Source: Bimuria novae-zelandiae CBS 107.79
Taxonomy: Eukaryota > Ascomycota > Dothideomycetes > Pleosporales > Didymosphaeriaceae
Assembly (NCBI GenBank): GCA_010015655.1
Contig: ML976748.1
Location: 120,265 to 184,264, forward strand
Direction: 5' to 3'
Length of the DNA: 64,000 bases
Positions 1 to 9,560 of the stretch are shown here, piece after piece (within the stretch, counting starts at the first letter, position 1; the number at the start of each line of letters is the position of its first letter). The translations under genes and the position numbers were made by a program. The notes beneath the pieces were generated by a model that was given only the letters and a program-made list of their open reading frames with translations, was not told the origin of the DNA and searched no databases.

Positions 1-19
1 AAGTGTAGGTGTTAACGCT

Positions 20-418
20 CTACAGAGCTCTTAGAGGCTCGGAGGCTCGGAGACTCTGTTCCGCTAGTGACGCGCTAGCTTCTTGGCAAGTCACATGACG
101 GCCGACTTTATTGAGATTACCCTTTGTACCTTTGTCCTCGTTAAGCTTTTCTATTAACGTCTTCAACGACCTAAATAGATCCCGGATGATCAATCTCATA
201 TTAATAATCAACTAAAGATGAAAAGAGTTAAGCACGATGATGTCCAATGCGCAGGTGTGCCGCTGGCTCCACTCGACGAAATTGTCTTCGACAGTCCCGG
301 CCAAGTGTGATCGCCGCTCGGGAGAGACCGATGGGATGTTATTGAGCGTCTCGGCGAGATTGTTTGTTATCGTCTGCAACGACCTCGGCGAAGATCGGCA
401 TACCGCAACAGCATGCAT
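20..418 (-). pseudogene. unidentified broken reading frame
   Basis: A single minus-strand frame runs from an ATG at 418 to a TAG at 20-22, interrupted once by a TAG near 212-214. The upstream half has plausible protein-like composition; the downstream half is Lys/Asn rich and ends in a Ser/Glu/Ala-rich tail. I do not recognise a family. It could be the edge of a gene or transposon that continues past the window start, or chance. Low confidence. Confidence 0.2.
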
Positions 419-723
419 TGGAGGGAGGAGCGGCAATTGATGGCCGATACAGCGGACAAAGACGCGGGGTTGATAATTAGTTTATTTAGCTGACGAGGTC
501 TCATTACGTTCTGTGAAGCAGCTCAGACAAGCATCGCATGCAACTCAAATGCCCAGATGAAGAATATGCAATATGAAGGCAAATCAACAACACCTTTTCC
601 TCGTACATTAAGCCCAAGATCCATCCCTTTGCAGCGCCGTTGCTATGCCAAAACGCTTTCGATATACATGTTATACATTCACGCATGCCATCGTAGGATC
701 CGAACACATCACCGTGGGTACCA
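419..723. other. intergenic, 3' side of the palmitoyltransferase gene
   Basis: No convincing gene. It probably holds the 3' untranslated region of the minus-strand DHHC gene. Open frames here are shadows of that gene. Confidence 0.4.
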
Positions 724-2640
724 TCAACTATCTTGGCCCCAGTCATCCCACTCCTGCGTCTTCTTTTGCTTCCGTTCACGACTCGTCCCGGGACTCCTGG
801 GCTTGCTATTTGGCGTAGCACGCAGGAAATCCTCGGGGATGTCATTCCAATTATTGGTGGCCTTGGGGAGCGGCACGACTTTGGGAGCTTTGCGCTGGTC
901 GGCGCTCGCTTCGTCGCTCGAGAGATCGTAGTCATCGCCCCCGTCATCGTCAGAGATGTAGTTGTACTGGTCGAATTTCCGACGGTCGATAGGTTGCAGC
1001 TGCACGTCTCCGTCTGCATACATGCCGTTTTCGCGTCCGAGTATCTGATCAGCTTTGCTCGGGCTGCGGCGACCCTCCAGCGGCGTTGACACGATGCCGT
1101 TCGAAGTGGTCAGATAGCGGCCCTCGTCTCCGCGTCGACGGGTCTCCTGCCATTCAGGCCTTCTGGGCACGCGCTGGGGTGGGACGAAGCGGTTGACCTG
1201 CCAGGGTTCGGGAGGTCGGTTGTGGCGCCTGAATTCTGCCTCGGTAGGGGAATCAACGCCCCAGCCGGCGTCGCGCTCCCGCTGTTTTTGCATCCGTTCC
1301 TCGGCCTCTCGTTCGTTTTGGATGCGCTCGCGCGCGGCGAGCCACTTGGGGCTTGCTTCCCACGACCAGCCATCGCCCGTCGTGTTGCATATGGGCAAGC
1401 ACCACAGAAGCGGAGAGGGTCCGAAGATGTGTCCAACGTTCCGTTTCCAGCCCAAGTCGAATGCGTTCGGAAGCTGTTCGTTGTCGCGTTCGTCGAGGTA
1501 GGATTCGTAGCGGTCGTAGTTCTGTTGGCGTTCGCGCTCCTCGTAGGAAGGGTAGCCGTGGCTTGTCGGCGCACTGGTCGGGGCTGGCGAGCGCGAATAG
1601 CGCGCTGCGGGAGACGCAACACCCTCCTCGGGCCGCGTGACGCCCGGGAGGGCATTCACATGGATCTCGCGCAGTTGGTCGCTGATGCTCAACCGTCCGT
1701 TGGCCTGCGCATCTATGTAGTTGCGGTCAGAAAACTGGTCTTTCATGCTATTTCGCAGAGGAGAAAGATAGCGCGTCTTCTCCAGACTCTCGATGGTCGT
1801 CTGGCCACGGACCGTCAGATAGAGATGCCAAGCCGTGAAGCCTGTGATGACAAGGCCAATTATGCCAGAGAGAACAGCCAGCAGAACGTTGTTCACGGGG
1901 ACAAACGAGTCGGTGTAGTTTCTATCGTTCAGGATCTCACTCCAGACCCAGGTCGCAGACGCCCCGAAGCATACCCAGCAGAACAGGGTCAGGTATATGA
2001 GAAAAAGAAGGAAGGCTTTGTAGTTGTGTAAGCCCACGCAGGCGGCGAGCCATGGGCAATGATGGTCCATCTTCAGGACACAGCGCTTGCAGGTGGAGCA
2101 GTGGTGGGCGCGGTCCGGTTTCTTCGCCTGGCACTTCTTGCAGTAGCGCAGGTCGCCCGTGGACGCCTTGACGGTGAAGGATGTGTACTGAACGCCTCCG
2201 CCTTCCTGCGTGGGCAGTTGGCTGTACCCATTTGTGACGTTGAGCGGCGAGCCCGGATCGGTGAAGACGGCCGTCGTGTAGCTCCAGTTGAGCATGAGGT
2301 AGAGGAAGAAGCCGAGCGCAGACGAGCTCTTGCCTGTACATTCGGTTAGCTTACGAAGGTGTCCCATCCTCGGATCCTCCTCAGAACGCATGATGACGCT
2401 CGGTGTACAGCTACTGTCCGCCCAAAGAAAGTGGTTCCTACCCGTCCAGCAATTCTTCGACGTGTTGAAACCGATGCCCACCTCTACCCAGGCGGCCCAT
2501 GATGTCAAACCATACACAAACACCAGCGGAAAGTACGTTATTGTGCTACAGCAGAAGCGCTCGACCTTCCTGGCCCAGCCGCGACGGCGCATGGTTCGCG
2601 AGGGTGACGAGGGCGGCGACGGCGATCCCAACGTCGCCAT
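724..2640 (-). CDS. pfa3: DHHC palmitoyltransferase, Pfa3-like
   Basis: Protein S-acyltransferase that attaches palmitate to cysteines of membrane-associated proteins; yeast Pfa3 acts at the vacuole on Vac8. Two exons are inferred (2640-2442 and 2333-724), giving 602 residues. The intron (2441-2334, 108 nt, GTAGGA donor, GCTAAC branch point, TACAG acceptor) is divisible by three and has no stop, so the frame looks continuous without splicing. Residues about 31-50 and 71-90 are hydrophobic (first two membrane spans). The Cys-rich domain follows, with CKKCQAKKPDRAHHC and then the catalytic DHHC at about 156-159, followed by two further spans. The second half is a long, charged, low-complexity cytosolic tail (Arg/Glu/Pro rich, acidic DDDGGDD stretch) typical of filamentous-fungal members. 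The start is the first ATG, upstream of a Ser/Pro-rich leader. Identity is secure; Pfa3 rather than another Pfa is likely. Confidence 0.9.
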   Translation of the reverse strand: MATLGSPSPPSSPSRTMRRRGWARKVERFCCSTITYFPLVFVYGLTSWAAWVEVGIGFNTSKNCWTGRNHFLWADSSCTPSVIMRSEEDPRMGHLRKLTECTGKSSSALGFFLYLMLNWSYTTAVFTDPGSPLNVTNGYSQLPTQEGGGVQYTSFTVKASTGDLRYCKKCQAKKPDRAHHCSTCKRCVLKMDHHCPWLAACVGLHNYKAFLLFLIYLTLFCWVCFGASATWVWSEILNDRNYTDSFVPVNNVLLAVLSGIIGLVITGFTAWHLYLTVRGQTTIESLEKTRYLSPLRNSMKDQFSDRNYIDAQANGRLSISDQLREIHVNALPGVTRPEEGVASPAARYSRSPAPTSAPTSHGYPSYEERERQQNYDRYESYLDERDNEQLPNAFDLGWKRNVGHIFGPSPLLWCLPICNTTGDGWSWEASPKWLAARERIQNEREAEERMQKQRERDAGWGVDSPTEAEFRRHNRPPEPWQVNRFVPPQRVPRRPEWQETRRRGDEGRYLTTSNGIVSTPLEGRRSPSKADQILGRENGMYADGDVQLQPIDRRKFDQYNYISDDDGGDDYDLSSDEASADQRKAPKVVPLPKATNNWNDIPEDFLRATPNSKPRSPGTSRERKQKKTQEWDDWGQDS

Positions 2641-2817
2641 TCTGCGCCCACGCGACGAGGCTCGAGATACTGGCTAGAGCAGTAGTAAGGCAGCGCGGCG
2701 TTGGTCCATGGGAGGAAAGTCAGCGAGAGGGTGCCGACGGACGAGTTTCGGCGTCGTTTCAGGCGGCGGAAGGTAGCGGCTCTAGCGGGCGATGCAGGCG
2801 ATTCGGCGGACGGGATA
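2641..2817. promoter_or_regulatory. 5' region of the palmitoyltransferase gene, cut by a transposon
   Basis: Only about 177 bp separate the start codon from the target-site TA of the pogo-type element. The gene's promoter is therefore short, or was displaced by the insertion. No specific motif identified. Confidence 0.35.
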
Positions 2818-2887
2818 CTCGCCCCACACGCCAACCGGAGGTTGGCCCTGCGCAGCCCAACGTAACTTCGCAGCCCAACGTAACTTT
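2818..2887. repeat. left terminal inverted repeat of the pogo-type element
   Basis: 70 bp repeat beginning CTCGCCCCACACG. It contains a perfect palindrome (GCCAACC, GGA, GGTTGGC at 2830-2846) and then two tandem copies of an 18 bp unit of the form CGCAGCCCAACGTAACTT. Such internal duplication suggests two transposase-binding sites per end. Confidence 0.9.
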
Positions 2888-4388
2888 GTATAAAGAATCG
2901 AAATTGATCCAGTCTTTTGACAGCGTAGACTTCAATTATATAGGCTAATATACAGTGGAGTTAGTGTAGCAAGTAGGGCAGGATCTACAGTCATCTCTCT
3001 AAGAGATAGGACCTATTAGGGCTAATTTTATAGGCTCTGTAAGTAGGCGTCCTTATATATTTTTATAGCCTTTTAAGTAACCTTTTAAGCCTTAAGCTTT
3101 ATACGTTAATTAATTACTTATCGCACTACTTTAATAGTTACTACGCTACCTTTTTATACTAGCCTTTTATTTTTAATCTACCTTTTTAGCGTTATTAAGC
3201 TGCTATAGTAATATTTATAAGGTCGCGCTGGGCCAGCGCGAGACTATTAATTAGTAATTACAAGCTTTCTAGGAATTTTGTAAGCCTCCTACTTAATATA
3301 TTGCTTCTCTCTAGGGCGCGCGACATTTTTTGATGCTGCCGCTAATATACTATAGGTGTATTAGCGATAAGACTTGAATTAATAGCGAATAGAACTAATA
3401 GGGATAGCGTCTGGATAGGTGCTAGCAGCTTTATGTAAATAAGCTCTAAATTAAATAGAAAGATCCTAGCTTTCTCTTAGGCGCTTAGGATTGTGCTACG
3501 CTTAAATATATCTATCCTAATCCTATAGATCGCATGTAGAAATTCGACTTTGTTAAAGTCTGTGTAGCTAGTTCGGGTGGCCATCTCTATAGCCTTTTTA
3601 TAATTCTGCTTTAATAGCTAAAAACAGACGACGTCTAGAGGCTGCAGATAATGTGATAAATATAGTAATAGTAAAAAGGGGAGTATCTTATAATTATCGC
3701 AGAACTATATAAACTTAATAGTAAAGTAGCTACTAAATCTATTAAATATAAGTAATTACTATACGCCTTTCTAGCGTGCGCGCGTTTATATTTTAAAGAA
3801 CTTTAGCTACTTTATTAAGATAAAGTTATTAGCGTATCCTAATATTAATATAGTAATTATATAGCTATTAGGTAGCGCTGTATTTATATACTAGTAATAA
3901 AGGTAATTAATAGCCTATACGACAAGCATGGGTTCGAGCACCTCTTTATTACTAGAGATTAATTTAATACTCGTAATATAATCGCGCGACGTCTCTAACG
4001 CAGAGATATAAGGATAATTAAACTCTATAGTAATAATTTATTAATTACTACTAATGCCTATGCGGAAGCCAGTTTCGTCTATATTATAGGTATCTAATAG
4101 GGTAACGCCGTAGGTGTATATTACCTTTTTAAGCTTAATAAAATAATAGCTATAAGCTTTAAACGTTGCTATTACTGTACGATTAATATGCTATAACTTC
4201 TACTTTATATAGCGATAGTCTAGATTTCTTAATAGCTATCGTAATAGCTAGTCCTTACTAAGTAGGGAAGCTCTGCTATCGGGGTGCGCGCGATTAAGGA
4301 TATATTAAGTAGCACCTTTTAACTATAGTATAAGGCATGGTATGCTAATAGTGTTATAGTAACGTATATATAACTTTAGCGCTTTATC

Positions 4389-4592
4389 CTAGGTCTCTAA
4401 GAGTCGTAGATTCGTGCCGCTGCGGTTATAGTGGCTGATCTGGCCTCTAGCGCGCGCTCGAAGTCGCAAAACAGGCACGCTCCATTCGCGTGCTATAGCT
4501 GCAAAATTAGGTATTTCTAAGCTAGAAAAACTAGAGAGATAATTAGAGATACGCTGCTTAATTTTATAACTCTTACTATAATATTTAGGCAT
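4389..4592 (-). pseudogene. pogo/Fot1 transposase N-terminal fragment
   Basis: The 67-residue open stretch is the start of a pogo/Fot1 transposase. It has a psq-type helix-turn-helix: a helix with ISNYLSS, then the recognisable IAAIAREWSVP turn and an Arg-rich recognition segment, ending NLRLLET. The downstream CENP-B-like and DDE regions should lie between 4388 and about 2900 but are too mutated to read. It begins 44 bp inside the right terminal repeat, as usual for the family. Not functional. Confidence 0.8.
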
Positions 4593-4635
4593 AGTTATAG
4601 GTTATTTATTAAGAAAATAGAAAAATCCGCGATAA

Positions 4636-4705
4636 AAAGTTACGTTAGGCTGCGAAGTTACGTTGGGCTGCGCAGGGCCAACCTCCGGTTGGCGTGTGGG
4701 GCGAG
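4636..4705. repeat. right terminal inverted repeat of the pogo-type element
   Basis: Reverse complement of the left repeat with one transition. It carries the same palindrome and the same doubled 18 bp unit. Confidence 0.9.
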
Positions 4706-4707
4706 TA

Positions 4708-5502
4708 GGATGGCTACTGTAGAGTACAAGCGCAGGTAGGACGGACGGTGCGGGAGTGTTAAGCTGTCGTCCACGCCGTCGCTGTGTCGCTGGTCTGGAG
4801 CGCGCCACAGCCCCGGTCCAGCATCGGACTCGCATGCAGGTAGTGCTAAGCCCGTTCAATGTCGGACCTCGAACCACTGCGACACGTGACGGGTGCACTT
4901 TAAAGTTCCAACATCGCTCCCATTCACACCACATTCAATGTCCCGGCTACAAACGGAGGACAAAAGTAAACCCCTACTGCTGTGAAGGCTGCCGGAAAAA
5001 AGGCCCCGACTGCACCATGAAACAGCTCTCAAGAATAGCGCTTTGCTTCTGAACATTGTCGTACCACACATCGCACATCACCGCCGCTTTCTCCTGCCTC
5101 AATGGACACAATGACACAATGACCAATATGCGACTGTGGACAACGGTGCACTCGCAGCCCCACCGGCAAGCTGTGTGCAGCACTCTCTCGGGCAAGAGCG
5201 AACGAGGCTTCGTGCCCACCACACCATTCGCTACCGTCCCATCGCAGCAGCGGGTGCATCGTAACAGGAAGCATCGAGAGACTCCGCACACAAGTTAGCG
5301 TCCGCCTCTCAGCGATGAATGCGCGTCCGCAGTGAGAAATGGTGTAACAGCGCCTGGTACTCCTCTGGCAGAATGCTCCTTCTTCGTAAACGCTTCTGAG
5401 CGCGGCTTCCGCATTGCAAACCCTGGATATAGCAACGCTTCTCTCCCGTCACTCTGCTCCCTACAATGCCTTACTGATATCACTCGAATTCGCTCGCTTC
5501 CC
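4708..5502. other. intergenic, upstream of the glycosyltransferase
   Basis: About 800 bp of balanced composition between the transposon and the glycosyltransferase start. Several short frames on both strands lack any family signature. It presumably contains the promoter of the downstream gene. No motif I can name. Confidence 0.5.
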
Positions 5503-6840
5503 ATGCTCGCCCCCAGCAGGAAGAGGCCGGTGCATCTGCTGGCTAGTCTGGCAATTACCACGTTGCTTCTTTTCTATTACAGACATACGGACCGCATATA
5601 CCTCCGATGGCCACCATCACTCGGGGCACAGGATGTCAAACTGCTCGCAAACCGAACCCTGGGTTTCGGTGCCGTGGTGGTCGTCTCGAACGAAGGCTCC
5701 AAGAGGCGTCACGCGCTTCTCCAAGCCGCCAACGTCACCGACTTTGATTTGACCATCCCGCAGCAGCCGCAGTGGACCGATAACGACGTGGAGAATTTCC
5801 GCGGTGGTCAAGTAGATGGTGTTCAGCACGGCTCAATCCTCGCGTGGATGGGCCACCACAACGCTCTGCGGTGGTAAGCTCCGCTCCCCGCCTTGGCTGC
5901 ATTATAGCGCATCGTATGGGGGTTCAGCAACTCCATGGCATGCTGATTTGCCACGAACAGGTTCCTTGAGTCTGGCCTGGAGACGGCACTCATCCTCGAA
6001 GATGACGTTGACTGGGACATTCGCCTGCGAAGCATTCAGATCCCCCTGGCCGCGAGCGCTACACGCACACTGATGCCACTGAAGCGGCTGCGGAACTTTT
6101 TCACAAGACAGGATCGGAATCTTGTACAATACTGGGGCGACCATGGCGCTTGGGATCTCTTATATCTCGGACACTGCGGTGACTATTTCAACAGAGTTAC
6201 CTACGAAGGACTAGATTTCAATGGCAGATCCTTCACCTTGAAAGACGTGGAACACTTTGTGTACAACGATCCAACCTTGCCCGCGCCATCTGAATTGCAC
6301 CCTTTCACGCAAGATCTATTCGGCGCACTTGGGATGCCTGAACACGCTCGCGCTCTCCACCGTTCGAAATTCCCACTCTGCTCATTTGGCTATGCAGTCA
6401 CTCGGCCTGCAGCCCAACGCTTGTTGAACCACCTTGCACCGCCGAAACTCAAACCAGAAGGGCCACGCGCATTCGACGTCGCACTATTACATGCCTGTCT
6501 AAAAGAACCGAGTGCGACCAGTTCGACTTCGTCATCGCAACCCGATCGTGGACTTCGTTGCTGGACCCTCAACTCCGAGCTCTTCCATCACATGCCCGGC
6601 GAGAGTGAGATCGCCAAAGTTGGGAAAACCATGGGCGAGGAGGCCGGGCAAGGTCTTTCTCCCATTGACTGGGCTGGCCAAACGCAGGCCGTTTTCCGCA
6701 ACGAAACTACGAATATCGCTTGCGGTTTTTGGAGCGGAGCCTTTGCTTTCGATGACGGTGATGACCAACGCTTGGACTTCCTCCGTGAGGAAGTAGGCCG
6801 CAAAGGTCGGTGTCTGAAGCACGGCCAAGATGCCACCTGA
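5503..6840 (+). CDS. family 25 (LPS-type) glycosyltransferase, Golgi type II membrane protein
   Basis: Two exons, 5503-5873 and 5961-6840, give 416 residues. The 87 bp intron has a GTAAGC donor, a GCTGAT branch region and a CAG acceptor; splicing restores the frame through WFLESGLETALILEDD. The EDD triplet (Glu137-Asp138-Asp139) is the metal-binding acidic motif of GT25 enzymes, and GAVVVVSNEGSKRRHALLQAA is the usual N-terminal sugar-nucleotide fold. Residues about 10-25 form one hydrophobic signal anchor after a basic N-terminus, so a lumenal Golgi enzyme with a short cytosolic tail is expected. An upstream in-frame ATG exists at 5332, but the ATG at 5503 places the anchor normally and is preferred. 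Fungal GT25 members are common; donor and acceptor sugars are unknown. Confidence 0.82.
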
Positions 6841-7102
6841 GCGACTTACGACTGACGGCCACTTCTCATCTGATATAATCTTCAATGTATGTACTACACC
6901 ATGGATAGGCGGCATTGGATCCTGCATGTATTACCTTCTTGGCGGGTTATCATAGCATTTGTATCTGTTGTAAACTTTTTGGAGTATGGCGCAAGGAAGA
7001 TACCACGATACCGTTGTACTGTTGTTGGCCGCGAGCCGGCCCTACCACGTACAAAATCCTGCGGGTATCTATGACATAGAATTTTATTGAACGTGAAAGT
7101 GC
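6841..7102. other. intergenic
   Basis: 3' flank of the glycosyltransferase. No gene recognised. Confidence 0.4.
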
Positions 7103-7426
7103 CGCTTCGACGGCCCCTTCGGCGACGGCTCGCGTGGCTTCAGATAATTTTATCACAGTGGTATTGCTGCCATCGGGAAAACCGACGACGGAGCATACGC
7201 GCACTCCTGTGCCGTCGCGAGCTTCTTTGGCGGTGCGAACGTACCCAGGCTTGACACGTGCGGTTACTACACCGTAGATTCGACACCGTCGAGGAATTCG
7301 GCGTCGATCGTTGTTTGGATGAAGCAAAGAGGTACCGATTGTCTTTGCGGTTAGAATACCTGTACTGGAGGTTTGGTAGGTGCCGGCTATGGTTGCGGTG
7401 AGGGAGTATTGAAGAGAGGAAACCAC
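7103..7426 (-). pseudogene. deoxyribose-phosphate aldolase (DERA) N-terminal fragment, broken
   Basis: The minus-strand frame reads like the first 100 or so residues of a fungal DeoC/DERA: an N-terminal segment, then TAKTIGTSLLHP (the family has an IDHxLLxP motif here), ARVKPGYVRTAKEA, then GTGVRVCSVVGFPDGSNTT and the VAEGAVEA motif. Similarity stops abruptly at GAVEAA, where the family continues into the substrate-binding and Schiff-base lysine strands, so the catalytic lysines are absent. The conserved His of IDH is also lost, a few residues are missing after LLHP, and no in-frame ATG precedes the fragment. This is a truncated, decaying copy and not a working enzyme. Confidence 0.7.
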
Positions 7427-7770
7427 TCTTGCAGATGGACCATTTCGCCCCCGGTTTTGCTAAGCCTTGCCTTCCGCGTCGTCCCTGTAGCTCAAGCTCA
7501 TCGCGAAGACCGCGCATAGAGACCCGAAAAATTCAAGGGCTGCCGGAGAGTCTGGATCCGGACATTTAATGGCTGAATTGCCAAAATAATACATAGAATT
7601 ATACTATCTGAAGATACTACAACATCAAAAAATACGACACAAAGCATGCCCGAGCATCAATTCCACCGCGACCGCGCGGACAGCAGATTACTACAATATC
7701 ATGATGGCGGCCCTCAAGAACACTAAGCTGTCACAGAATCATTAGCGCCGAGGTAGACTTAGAGACAGCT
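7427..7770. other. intergenic
   Basis: About 340 bp between the DERA remnant and the cutinase stop codon. It probably includes the cutinase 3' untranslated region. No gene seen. Confidence 0.45.
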
Positions 7771-8672
7771 CTACTCACCACCAGCTTGCTGAACCACGAA
7801 TTGGGCGGCCGTGTTAGCATCCTCGCCGTAAGTAAGATGGTCGACAGTAATGAACCCGCCGCTGCAGACGGCATCGTTCGGGTGGCATATGGTGAGCTGC
7901 TTGCCCACTGCGCCTGGTATGGCGCTCTTGCCTCTGGGATCCCCGAATGTGATCACAGAATTGATCTTGGACATGGTACCTGCAGGGAGTGACTTGGCAG
8001 TGCTTCGGACAACGAGAGAACCTTGAGAGTAGCCAGACATGACGACTTTGGTTTTCGGACAGGCGGTTATAGCCTGGTTGAGGTATTTGGTCCTAGAGAA
8101 AAGAGTTAGTATCTGTAATCTTTTTCGGTCTCCCCGGATGTAGCTGCAGGAAGAGGAAAAGCAGACATGGAGATAGGCACAAGGACTCACATGCTGGGAA
8201 CTCCATCAGTGCCGTTTCTATTGAACCCAGCAAACGTAGCCGGATAATCGACACCCTGTACAGCGAGGGTACGACCCGCCAGCTTCTTTTTCAATGCGTC
8301 GAAAAACGGCGGCCCAACGAAGAGCCCTGCGTTCCCTGGCTCCACTGTTCCACGGGCGAAGACGACCGTAACATCGGCACAAGCAGCGTTCCGCGCAAGA
8401 TCGTTTTCCGTGGTGTCGATGCCAGTCGCATCGGCCAATTGCTGCTGCAGTGGGACCAGGATCAGCCCTATGGCGTCGAGTGCGGCTGCGCCCTGCGGAA
8501 GCATGCTTATCATCCGCAGAAACTGGTTCAGCAAACCAGACGGGAACTGTGATAGAGCGGGTGGAATCGGTATATTTTGTCGCGGGTCGAGAATGGGTCC
8601 ATCACCGGCGGCCGAGGGAAGACCGCTGACGCACGCAGCGAAGAGCACTGCCAAAGTACCTAGAAGTACCAT
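7771..8672 (-). CDS. cutinase (carbohydrate esterase family 5), secreted
   Basis: Secreted serine esterase that hydrolyses cutin or related polyesters. Exon 1 is 8672-8191 and exon 2 is 8092-7771; the 98 bp intron has a GTGAGT donor, an ACTAAC branch point and a CTCTAG acceptor, and splicing yields VPSMTKYLNQ. The mature fold shows FARGTVEPGN, the nucleophile motif GYSQG (Ser183), Asp234 in CHPNDAVC and His246 in DHLTYG, so the Ser-Asp-His triad is complete. Cysteines sit where the family has disulfides. Residues 1-17 (MVLLGTLAVLFAACVSG) form a signal peptide. At 267 residues it is longer than classic cutinases because of an N-terminal stretch before the catalytic core. An ATG at 8711 is an alternative start that would add 13 residues. 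Confidence 0.9.
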
Positions 8673-9536
8673 TGCGGAGCGCGTCTGACAGATGCCACTT
8701 GTGAGCAACATGGTAGGCGACAAAGAAAAAAATTAGACGAAGTGGTGACAGTGTTTACAGAGAATGCAGTGCGTCTTTCGACGGATGAGTGGAATCGAGA
8801 CGGTGACTACTGATGGTGATATATACAGACCTGTTGTTGCACTGTTGGCGGAGAAATCTCTCCACATGTCGTCATTGCCAGATTAAAAACTTGTATAGAA
8901 ACTCTTCTTTTAAACTTTCCCTCAGGAGCTGCATGGGTTGATGTTTCAATACATTTGCGCGCCAGGATGTGCATCATAACGCCCTTACCCTGACCATGCT
9001 CGCCAGCCCTCGTTGCCATCAAGGAGAGAAGCTGCAAGTATCGAATCCAATTGCCGCTTTGACGGAGAATCTAACTACCTCTGTCCGGTATGGAACCATC
9101 ACCTTCGGCGAGGTACCTCGATAGCACATGAGCGCGTTCCGCTCAGTGAGCTTGCCTTTCAATATCGGTATGCTTCTATGCATCGAAAACACCAAGCACC
9201 TCGGGAAAAGTCTCTCGAACTTTCATGGTCTACCGTATCCGTATCCGGTGCGTATTCATACGGGTACTTTGTACTTGCCTGTCACAATTCGAGCGGAGAG
9301 AAGGGAAAACCATGAAGCGGAGGCGCGTGAACACCGGCGTCACTCACAATTCCGGGCCGATCGCTCCATTAATTATTGTGCGTGCAGATCTTTCTATTCA
9401 GGGTCAAAGTGTGGGGTTCGGCTTATAGATTCTGCGCGTGCCTGGTCTTGGTGTTGCATTGTCCTCGGCTCGGCATGTCTAAATGTTCCAACACGTACCA
9501 GGGTCACGCTTCTGTTCACGACTAGGCTGGTAAATG
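8673..9536. other. intergenic
   Basis: Contains the cutinase promoter. Overlapping short frames at 9013-9553 have no family signature. No gene supported. Confidence 0.45.
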
Positions 9537-9560
9537 GGTTGGGGTTAGGTTAGGGTTGGG
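9537..9560 (+). repeat. telomere-like interstitial motif
   Basis: About 24 bp made of degenerate TTAGGG units, for example GGTTAGGTTAGGGTTGGG. The usual telomere repeat of filamentous fungi is TTAGGG. It sits exactly where balanced DNA gives way to the AT-rich transposon block. Confidence 0.5.

Larger units (their letters stand above)
2818..4705 (-). mobile_element. pogo/Fot1-type DNA transposon, RIP-degraded
   Basis: 1888 bp element bounded by 70 bp terminal inverted repeats that match except for one C/T difference. A TA dinucleotide lies on each side (2816-2817 and 4706-4707), as expected for Tc1/mariner-superfamily insertion. The length fits the 1.9 kb Fot1/pogo class. The interior is very AT-rich and full of stops, while the terminal repeats keep normal composition. 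A transposase N-terminus is still readable on the minus strand next to the right terminal repeat. Confidence 0.88.

Noticed and set aside
4602..4934. 110-codon minus-strand frame
   Set aside because: It crosses the right terminal repeat of the pogo element and its flank; no plausible product.
8711..8711. Upstream ATG for the cutinase
   Set aside because: Possible, but the ATG at 8672 places the signal peptide at the very N-terminus and is preferred; noted as an alternative.
9013..9553. Overlapping plus-strand open frames of 67-141 codons
   Set aside because: No family signature, low-complexity overlap in several frames, no intron structure that extends them; treated as intergenic.
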